DNA from: Pontibacter cellulosilyticus
GTDB taxonomy: Bacteria; Bacteroidota; Bacteroidia; Cytophagales; Hymenobacteraceae
Reading direction: 5' to 3'
Assembly: GCF_014306105.1 (NCBI RefSeq)
Contig: NZ_JACRVF010000004.1
Span: 242,290 to 306,289, forward strand
DNA: 64,000 nucleotides
Positions 57,875 to 64,000 of the stretch are shown in pieces. Position 1 is the first letter of the stretch, and each line of letters begins with the position of its first letter. The translations under genes were made by a program, and so were the position numbers. Under the pieces are notes generated by a model. It worked only from the letters and a program-made list of their open reading frames with translations. It was not told the DNA's origin and did not search any database.

Positions 57875-58267
57875 TTATTTGGTATAAATGTCGTCGTCTT
57901 CGTCTTCTTCAGGTGCCGGAGGTATTTCCAAACCAGAGAACAGCTTGTCCATGTTAGCGGCATACTCTGCACTGTCGTCTAGGTAGAAGGTTAACTCAGG
58001 TATGATGCGTACCTGGTTTTTGATGCGCTGCGCCAGGTGGTGGCGTATTGTTTTTGCGTTTAACCTCACCTCCAGCAATACCTCCTGTGGGTTAGGTGCC
58101 ATCATAACACTTAGGTAAGTGCGCGCCAGGCCCAAATCGGGAGATACACGCACTGTACTTACTGATATAAATGCGCCCCCGAACAGATGCGGAACTTCAC
58201 GCTGAAAGATGTCCGCCAATTCTTTCTGAATCAGGCGCGAAAATTTCTGTTGTCTTTTACTTTCCAT
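57875..58267 (-). CDS. rbfA: Ribosome-binding factor A
   Basis: About 130 residues from the ATG at 58267 (MESKRQQKFSRLIQKEL); the upstream TTG would add four residues. The KH-like core shows VRVSPDLGLARTYLSVM and the family-typical segment RHHLAQRIKNQVRIIPELTFYLDDS. The C-terminus is acidic (EEDEDDDIYTK), as often seen. It helps 16S rRNA maturation and cold adaptation. Downstream is the methyltransferase gene. Confidence 0.95.
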   Translation of the reverse strand: MESKRQQKFSRLIQKELADIFQREVPHLFGGAFISVSTVRVSPDLGLARTYLSVMMAPNPQEVLLEVRLNAKTIRHHLAQRIKNQVRIIPELTFYLDDSAEYAANMDKLFSGLEIPPAPEEDEDDDIYTK

Positions 58268-58369
58268 ACGAAGATGCAAATATCATATTAATTTCGCATT
58301 TTTACCCCAAAAGCGCCTTACTCATTTCGAGTTAGGTATGTTTATAATTTCTTCTAACTCTGTCTTTCC

Positions 58370-59773
58370 TTGATTAGTTACTTTCGCAGCATACTGCCTT
58401 CCCGACTGATCCTGCTGGTTATAATTTACCTTGCTATCCAGCTGCCTTTAATTCTACTGCAAGAAACAGCTACCTCTACAGAGTTGCTGCACATGCTGGT
58501 AGGGGAGCGACTTGCAGATGGCTTTAGCGTGTACCGTGATGTGTATGATAACACAGCCCCGCTTTCTGCCATGGTTTTCTGGCTATTGGACCTGTTAGCG
58601 GGACGTTCTTTTCTGGTGTACAGGATAACGGCTGTCGTACTGCTGCTGCTGCAGGCTATACTTTTAAACAGCACCCTGAACCGGCACAATGTATATGCCA
58701 GCAAAAACTACTTGCCTGCCCTTTTGTATCTGGTACTCGGTAGCATTTCTTTTGAGTTTAACATGCTCACGCCACTACTTATCGGCAACACCTTTATCAT
58801 ACTTTCACTGCCTTATATTGTAACCTTATCCAAAGAAGGCTTTGATTACAACAGGCTTTTTGTGGGTGGTTTTATACTTGGCCTGGCTGCACTGAGCTAT
58901 TTGCCCTTAACCATGTTCCTGATTGTCGGTGCCTTTGCAGTAATTCTGTTTGCCTCCAACACGTTCCGTAGCTTTTTGCTCATGTTGTGCGGTTTCGCTT
59001 TTCCGTACGTGGTGCTGATGACCTATTACTTTTACAATGGTGCTTTATCGGAATTCCTGGAGATGCACCTGTTCCGACCATGGCAACTGCAGGTAGATTT
59101 CCTGAGGCCTCCGTCTGATGTAGCCAAGTTAATGGCTATACCTGCTATCATAGCTATACTTTCTTTTATGAGTGCCTCTTCGCTGCCACAGCGCCTGGTG
59201 TTCCAGGTTAAGTTTCAGCAGGTGATGTGGGTGTGGATGGTGGTAAGCCTGCTTGTTATTTTTACCCGCGATGAAATTACGGTCGCAACGTTTATACTTG
59301 CGCTTCCCCCTATCGCTTACTTTAGTGAGTACTTATTTACTTCCGGGCAAAAGAAATGGATATTAAGCACTATTATGCTGGTTACAATGGCAGGAGTGGT
59401 GGTACTACGCTACAGGTCTCTGCTCGGCATTAATCAGTACCTGGCCCTAGATGAGTCGCCACTAGTGCTAAAGAATAATTCTGACTCTTCTATTTCCAAT
59501 AAAACGCTGCTTGTTTTAGGAGAAGACTTGGGCTATTATCTGCACAACAAACCTGTTACTCCCTATTTAAACTGGGAGCTGGCACAGCGCCATTTCGGTG
59601 ATCTAAATGAGTACCAGGCAGTGTTTGAGATTCATGAGAATTTTGAGCGCGAACTTCCCGCCTATCTCTTGGATAAAGAAGGCCTGATGCCTGAGTTGAA
59701 GTATAAGCTGCCTGCTGTTTTCGGAAAGTATGAACAAACAGCAGGAGACACCACTGTATATAAGCTAAAATAA
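58370..59773 (+). CDS. Multi-span membrane protein, glycosyltransferase-like
   Basis: 467 residues starting at TTG (no nearby in-frame ATG). About nine to ten transmembrane helices occupy residues 10-365, with a hydrophilic C-terminal domain (about 370-467). The topology and the ER-like luminal tail recall GT-C glycosyltransferases or PMT-like proteins, for example the acidic motif GERLADGFSVYRDVYDNTAPL in the first loop, but no signature is certain. Divergent from rbfA; convergent with rpiB. Confidence 0.6.
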   Translation: MISYFRSILPSRLILLVIIYLAIQLPLILLQETATSTELLHMLVGERLADGFSVYRDVYDNTAPLSAMVFWLLDLLAGRSFLVYRITAVVLLLLQAILLNSTLNRHNVYASKNYLPALLYLVLGSISFEFNMLTPLLIGNTFIILSLPYIVTLSKEGFDYNRLFVGGFILGLAALSYLPLTMFLIVGAFAVILFASNTFRSFLLMLCGFAFPYVVLMTYYFYNGALSEFLEMHLFRPWQLQVDFLRPPSDVAKLMAIPAIIAILSFMSASSLPQRLVFQVKFQQVMWVWMVVSLLVIFTRDEITVATFILALPPIAYFSEYLFTSGQKKWILSTIMLVTMAGVVVLRYRSLLGINQYLALDESPLVLKNNSDSSISNKTLLVLGEDLGYYLHNKPVTPYLNWELAQRHFGDLNEYQAVFEIHENFERELPAYLLDKEGLMPELKYKLPAVFGKYEQTAGDTTVYKLK

Positions 59774-59803
59774 AAATTGCTGCCCTTAGCAGGCAGCAAT
59801 TTT
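59773..59803. terminator. Bidirectional terminator sharing the rpiB 3' end
   Basis: AAAATTGCTGCC and GGCAGCAATTTT (7-nt loop). The stem's right arm encodes the last rpiB codons (KIAA) and the stop lies in the loop. Confidence 0.8.
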
Positions 59804-60223
59804 GTTAACTCTGTTCAGGTGGCGTCCACCTTCAAATTTTGTCTCCAGAAACACTTTTGTCATTTCCTTCGCAACATCTTCGGTTACAAATCTGGCAGGA
59901 ATACACAGTACATTGGCATTATTATGTTCTCTGGCTAGTTTGGCTAACTCAGATGTCCAGCAAAGGGCAGCCCTAATCTCTTTATACTTATTTGCTGTCA
60001 TGGCTACACCGTTGCCGCTGCCACATATAAGTATACCTAAATCCGCATCGCCAGCTATCACAGCCTTCGCCAGGGGGTGCACATGGTCAGGATAATCTAC
60101 AGATGCCTCTGAATCCGGGCCAAAATCAAGGTTTTCATAACCTAGTTCAGCCATTTCCTTTTTCAGCATGCTTTTATAAGTATAGCCTGCATGGTCTCCG
60201 CCAATTGCAATCTTTTGTGCCAT
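59786..60223 (-). CDS. rpiB: Ribose-5-phosphate isomerase B
   Basis: 145 residues. GDHAGYTYK at the start and the CGSGNGVAMTANK loop (catalytic Cys, phosphate binding) are RpiB hallmarks; HNNANVLCIPAR is the conserved His/Asn segment. It converts ribose-5-P and ribulose-5-P. Its ATG overlaps the tatC stop by one base (TAATG), so the two genes are translationally coupled. Confidence 0.95.
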   Translation of the reverse strand: MAQKIAIGGDHAGYTYKSMLKKEMAELGYENLDFGPDSEASVDYPDHVHPLAKAVIAGDADLGILICGSGNGVAMTANKYKEIRAALCWTSELAKLAREHNNANVLCIPARFVTEDVAKEMTKVFLETKFEGGRHLNRVNKIAAC

Positions 60224-61065
60224 TATAGTGTATTATTTTCGTTTAATCGCTTCAGGTCTTTTGCTCTTATGGATTTGGATATGCTTATACTTGCTTCATA
60301 TAACAGCATCAGCGGCATCGAAATTAAGAGCTGGCTTATTACATCCGGAGGCGTAATAATTGCCCCAATTATCAGTATCACAATAAAAGCATGCCTGCGG
60401 TACAGTTTCATAGTTTCTGCGGTAACCAGTCCTGCCTTTGTCAGGAAGTACACGATTACGGGCATTTCAAACATAAAGGCGCACGCCAGGCACAGCGTAG
60501 TCAATGTTGATATATACGAAGAAAGATCAAACTCATTCACGATAGTCGGATCTACTTGGTACCCGGCCAGGAAATTGATTGAGATAGGGGATACCACGTA
60601 ATAACCAAACAGCAGCCCCATCGCAAAAAGTACAGATACAAAGAAAACTGCACCGCGCGAATTTTTACGCTCCTGCGGGTAAAGGCCTGGTCTCACAAAA
60701 CGCCATATCTCCCAGAATGCATACGGAAAAGCACATGCCAGGCCAAGTATAGCCGATACCATCAAGTGCATCGTGAACTGCCCGCTCATTTGCCTGCTTT
60801 GGATGGTAAAGCCCATTTCTTTTATACACAGTACATCTGAGCCTATACTTTCGCCCACCTGACACATAATTCTGTAACTCAAAAAATCAGGTCGCGACGG
60901 TGCAAGTATGATATCATGGAACACAAAGCTTTTTGCAAGAAAAGCTGCTGTTCCAAAAATAAGAATTGAGGCTAATGCTCGAATGATGTGCCACCGCAGT
61001 TCTTCCAAATGGTCCACGAAGGACATTTCTTGCTGCGGTTCCTCATCTAAGTATGGTTGGTCCAT
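60223..61065 (-). CDS. tatC: Sec-independent translocase TatC
   Basis: About 280 residues from the ATG at 61065. Six transmembrane helices are visible, with the family start FVDHLEELRWHIIRA (conserved Glu that contacts the twin-Arg signal) and the EIWRFVRPGLYPQERK segment in the first cytoplasmic loop. It forms the Tat receptor; the amidohydrolase at 22426 carries a matching signal. tatA/B genes are not in the window. glyA lies 22 bp upstream on the same strand. Confidence 0.95.
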   Translation of the reverse strand: MDQPYLDEEPQQEMSFVDHLEELRWHIIRALASILIFGTAAFLAKSFVFHDIILAPSRPDFLSYRIMCQVGESIGSDVLCIKEMGFTIQSRQMSGQFTMHLMVSAILGLACAFPYAFWEIWRFVRPGLYPQERKNSRGAVFFVSVLFAMGLLFGYYVVSPISINFLAGYQVDPTIVNEFDLSSYISTLTTLCLACAFMFEMPVIVYFLTKAGLVTAETMKLYRRHAFIVILIIGAIITPPDVISQLLISMPLMLLYEASISISKSIRAKDLKRLNENNTL

Positions 61066-61087
61066 CAAAATGGCTCCTGTTCTTTAT

Positions 61088-62362
61088 TTAGTAAGCGAAT
61101 AGCGGGTAATCCTGCATCCAGTTGTTAATGTCTTTGCGCACTTCGGTGATCTTACTTTCGCTGTCATTGTTTACCAGCACCGTATCAATCAATTCAACTA
61201 TGCGGCTCATATCACCTTCCTTCAGACCACGTGTAGTTATAGCTGCAGTACCTACGCGCATACCTGATGTCACAAAAGGCGACTTATCATCAAAAGGCAC
61301 CATGTTTTTGTTGATCGTGATATCAGCTTTTACCAGTGTATTCTCTGCCAGCTTACCTGTTAAACCTTTAGAACGCAAGTCAATCAGCATCATATGATTG
61401 TCAGTACCGCCTGAGATAATGTTATAGCCTTTCTCCACAAATGCTTTGGCCATAGCTTGTGCGTTTAACTGCACTTGCTTCACATAGGTTAGATAATCAT
61501 CAGAAAGAGCTTCGAAATAGGCTACAGCTTTTGCAGCAATTACATGCTCCAGCGGGCCACCCTGCGTTCCCGGGAACACTGCGCCATCTAATACTGAAGA
61601 CATCATGCGTACTTCACCTTTTGGTGTTTTAAGCCCGAATGGATTCTCGAAGTCTTTACCCATCATGATCATACCGCCACGTGGGCCACGAAGGGTTTTA
61701 TGCGTGGTAGTGGTTACAATATGGCAATGATCGAACGGATTATTCAAAAGGCCTCTTGCAATCAAGCCAGACGGATGAGAGATATCAGCTAAAAGTAAGG
61801 CGCCAACCTCATCGGCAGCGGCTCGCAGTTTTTTGTAGTCCCAATCGCGGCTGTATGCGGAGGCACCACAAATAATAAGCTTAGGTTTCTCACGACGTGC
61901 TGTCTCAACAACTTTGTCAAAATCAATCAGACCTGTTTCCTGCTCCACACCATAAAATGAGGGCTGGTACAGTTTACCAGAGAAGTTTACAGGCGAGCCA
62001 TGCGTTAAGTGACCACCGTGCGAAAGATCAAACCCTAAGATTTTATCTCCTGGCTGCAACACAGCTAACATTACAGCAGCGTTGGCCTGTGCACCTGAAT
62101 GAGGCTGTACGTTTACCCACTCCACGCCAAAAAGCTCTTTTGCGCGGTCTATAGCCAATTGCTCCGACAAGTCTACTACCTCGCAACCACCATAGTAACG
62201 CTTACCTGGCAAACCTTCAGCATACTTGTTTGTCATTACGCTACCCATAGCCTGCATTACCTGCTCCGAAACAAAGTTTTCAGAGGCAATAAGTTCTATA
62301 CCATGAGTTTGTCTGGCTCTTTCTTTCTCTATTAAATCAAATATCGCTGTATCTCTTTGCAT
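61088..62362 (-). CDS. glyA: Serine hydroxymethyltransferase
   Basis: 424 residues. PLP-binding Lys is in [13 protein letters not shown], and [21 protein letters not shown] plus [11 protein letters not shown] are family landmarks. It makes glycine and methylene-THF from serine, feeding the one-carbon pool that MetF and MetH use. It starts the glyA-tatC-rpiB group (22-bp gap and one overlap). Confidence 0.97.
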   Translation of the reverse strand: MQRDTAIFDLIEKERARQTHGIELIASENFVSEQVMQAMGSVMTNKYAEGLPGKRYYGGCEVVDLSEQLAIDRAKELFGVEWVNVQPHSGAQANAAVMLAVLQPGDKILGFDLSHGGHLTHGSPVNFSGKLYQPSFYGVEQETGLIDFDKVVETARREKPKLIICGASAYSRDWDYKKLRAAADEVGALLLADISHPSGLIARGLLNNPFDHCHIVTTTTHKTLRGPRGGMIMMGKDFENPFGLKTPKGEVRMMSSVLDGAVFPGTQGGPLEHVIAAKAVAYFEALSDDYLTYVKQVQLNAQAMAKAFVEKGYNIISGGTDNHMMLIDLRSKGLTGKLAENTLVKADITINKNMVPFDDKSPFVTSGMRVGTAAITTRGLKEGDMSRIVELIDTVLVNNDSESKITEVRKDINNWMQDYPLFAY

Positions 62363-62487
62363 TGCTGGTTTTAGATTTTATGCGTCCAAAATTAAAGTAT
62401 GCCCCGCAATAAACCAATGTTTCAGGTGTTTATCTACGAAGGGAGCTGCTAAGCAGATGTAGAGCAATTCGTATCAGTTCAAAAAAC

Positions 62488-62522
62488 AACAAGCCGCTTC
62501 TGCTAAGCAAAAGCGGCTTGTT
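62488..62522 (-). terminator. Terminator after the IPT-repeat protein gene
   Basis: AACAAGCCGCTT and AAGCGGCTTGTT, followed on the minus strand by a T-rich stretch, 19 bp after the stop at 62542. Confidence 0.85.
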
Positions 62523-62541
62523 TATCAAATCTAATTATTTA

Positions 62542-64000
62542 CTATTCTTTTATAAGCTTTACCTGCTGCACTTTACCATCTAATTCGATTGTCAGGACAT
62601 ACATTCCCGATTCTAATCTACCCATAGCAGGCAAATCAACTTCATTATAGCCCTTCTGTACAGCAACCTCTTTTGCAAACAGGCGCTTTCCAGCTAATGA
62701 GCTAAGCTGTATAGTTGCCCTATCACTTCCGTTTGAAGTTAAGATCAATCTAGAGTTACTATTAACTGGGTTAGGAACCACTACAGGCTGTAATTGCTGT
62801 TGCTGAGCAGAAGCTTCTACTGCAACTGTTTTACTATAACTGAAAGTACCATCAACATCAACCTGCTTCAGTCGGAAATAAACAGTTTGTCCGTAGTTAG
62901 GAAGGTGCTGCTGGTGCTTGTAGTTTAATGCAGTAGTACTGTTTCCTGCTTTACTTGCAACCGAGGCTACTTTTGCAAAGTTGTTTAGTGATCCAACAGC
63001 CATCTCAACTTCAAAATGAGAGTTATTTTGTTCACTTGCTGTTCTCCATTCAAGTATAGCATCGTTATTTTTTGCCTTTGCAGTGAAATATGCTAACTCT
63101 ACAGGCATTGGGCCAACAGCTGTTGCGTTTATTGCTAGGGAATTGCTACCTGAGCCTTGTGAATGAACAATAGATCCAGTATGCGGAGCACCGTCAGCTG
63201 TTGCCACAAGTGGAGAGTATTTCACCCAAATGGTTGTAGTACTCAACCTATAGTTAGTTATGTTTGAGAGAGACAATGAACGACTATACGTACCTTTTTT
63301 AGAAGTAGAGATCGTAAAAGGGCTGTTAGCATCGGCAATATTGATAGAAACAGGTGTTCCATTTGCTAACCCCTCCCCACTTACTTGATAAGAAGTTGTG
63401 TCACTACTACCGGCAGGCACATCAGTAAAGCTGAGAGTATTTGGAGTGAATAAGAATGAAGGAGGAAGAACCACGAAGTTCACCGAGCTCCTGGCCTCCC
63501 CGTTGGGCGAGGTCACCCTTAGCGGGGCCGTGGACGCTGAGGAGGGAATCACGAACCTGATCTCGGTGTCAGTGAAAAAAGTAAAGCTGGAGGCGCCTAT
63601 CCAGGCGTTGCCAAGGTTCACATAGGTGGCCGCGCTCAGGCCCGTGCCCTTGATCGTCACTGTCGTCCCCACAGGCCCGCCTGCAAGGGGAGAGAAAGAA
63701 TCCATGACGGGGGCGCCGGAAACTACAAAGTTCACCGAGCTCCTGGCCTCCCCGTTGGGCGAGGTCACCCTTAGCGGGGCCGTGGACGCTGAGGAGGGAA
63801 CCACGAACCTGATCTCGGTGTCAGTGAAAAAAGTAAAGCTGGAGGCGCCTATCCAGGCGTTGCCAAGGTTCACGTGGGTGGCCGCGCTCAGGCCCGTGCC
63901 CTTGATCGTCACTGTCGTCCCCACAGGCCCGCCTGCAAGGGGAGAGAAAGAATCCATGACGGGGGCGCCGGAAACTACAAAGTTCACCGAGCTCCTGGCC
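62542..64000 (-). CDS. IPT/TIG-repeat surface protein with T9SS sorting domain (5' end outside window)
   Basis: At least 486 residues; the frame continues past 64000, so the start is not visible. The visible N-terminal part is repeated IPT/TIG domains, 84 residues each, nearly identical (AGGPVGTTVTIKGTGLS; differences seen are Val/Ile and His/Tyr). A different beta domain follows (SFTDVPAGSSDTTSYQVSG), a Fn-like region (NNSHFEVEMAVGSLNNFAKV) and a type A sorting domain (VVPNPVNSNSRLIL ... GMYVLTIELDGKVQQVKLIKE). Likely a surface adhesin-like protein. GC content of the repeats is much higher than that of the rest of the gene. Confidence 0.9.
   Translation of the reverse strand, partial: ARSSVNFVVSGAPVMDSFSPLAGGPVGTTVTIKGTGLSAATHVNLGNAWIGASSFTFFTDTEIRFVVPSSASTAPLRVTSPNGEARSSVNFVVSGAPVMDSFSPLAGGPVGTTVTIKGTGLSAATYVNLGNAWIGASSFTFFTDTEIRFVIPSSASTAPLRVTSPNGEARSSVNFVVLPPSFLFTPNTLSFTDVPAGSSDTTSYQVSGEGLANGTPVSINIADANSPFTISTSKKGTYSRSLSLSNITNYRLSTTTIWVKYSPLVATADGAPHTGSIVHSQGSGSNSLAINATAVGPMPVELAYFTAKAKNNDAILEWRTASEQNNSHFEVEMAVGSLNNFAKVASVASKAGNSTTALNYKHQQHLPNYGQTVYFRLKQVDVDGTFSYSKTVAVEASAQQQQLQPVVVPNPVNSNSRLILTSNGSDRATIQLSSLAGKRLFAKEVAVQKGYNEVDLPAMGRLESGMYVLTIELDGKVQQVKLIKE
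63479..64000 (-). repeat. Tandem 252-bp repeats (84-aa IPT/TIG units), GC-rich
   Basis: The sequence TTCACCGAGCTCCTGGCC recurs at 63479, 63731 and 63983, giving a period of exactly 252 bp. Units differ at only a few positions. More copies probably lie beyond the window. Confidence 0.93.

Overview
The window looks like a chromosomal segment of a Bacteroidota bacterium of the order Cytophagales, most likely a Pontibacter/Hymenobacter-like genus (inference). Grounds: three proteins with type IX secretion (T9SS) C-terminal sorting domains, PorT-like and Omp85 barrels, -7 promoter boxes of the form TAnnTTTG, almost no Shine-Dalgarno sequences, several TTG/GTG starts, a CruF plus CrtI/CrtD carotenoid pair, and families common in this phylum (DUF4783-like, DUF6952-like, CtlX).

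Layout. 1-6202 is an AT-rich accessory island: a WYL regulator, an XRE regulator beside a perfect 19-bp palindrome, unknown proteins, a second XRE regulator, and a large serine recombinase whose reading frame runs into the 3' end of an initiator tRNA-fMet gene. It looks like the right end of an element inserted at that tRNA; the left end is outside the window. 6203-17826 is core: tRNA-fMet, an Omp85 protein, hemW, a STAS-like protein, a cyclase-ctlX pair, metF, metH behind a SAM-I riboswitch, and rpmA/rplU. 17827-22151 holds a 636-bp DnaA-box-rich spacer followed by nrdB and nrdA, each preceded by the same 10-bp palindrome. 22426-30610 has a Tat-exported amidohydrolase, a PorT-like barrel, an OmpA lipoprotein, three tandem STAS-like paralogues, a T9SS cargo protein, an Hsp20-like protein and small proteins. 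30701-45000 carries a serine hydrolase, small envelope proteins, an alpha/beta hydrolase, an RlpA-like lipoprotein, a ZIP transporter with a methyltransferase, nadC, gpmI, a T9SS M43 metalloprotease and yjbQ. 44672-64000 carries a beta-helix lipoprotein, prfA, a thioredoxin/DUF6952 pair, a TetR regulator, a carotenoid cluster, an SNF2 helicase, a LolC/E-like permease, rbfA, rpiB-tatC, glyA and a T9SS protein with near-identical GC-rich IPT/TIG repeats running off the window end.

Connections. metF, metH and glyA are one-carbon/methionine genes, and metH is under SAM control. tatC can export the Tat-signal amidohydrolase. The desaturase, CruF and SRPBCC proteins form a carotenoid group. The most unusual DNA-level signals are the very high frequency of AAGTATA/TATACTT across the core and its near absence from the island, the DnaA-box cluster upstream of the ribonucleotide reductase genes, and the shared palindrome ACTATATAGT before nrdB and nrdA.
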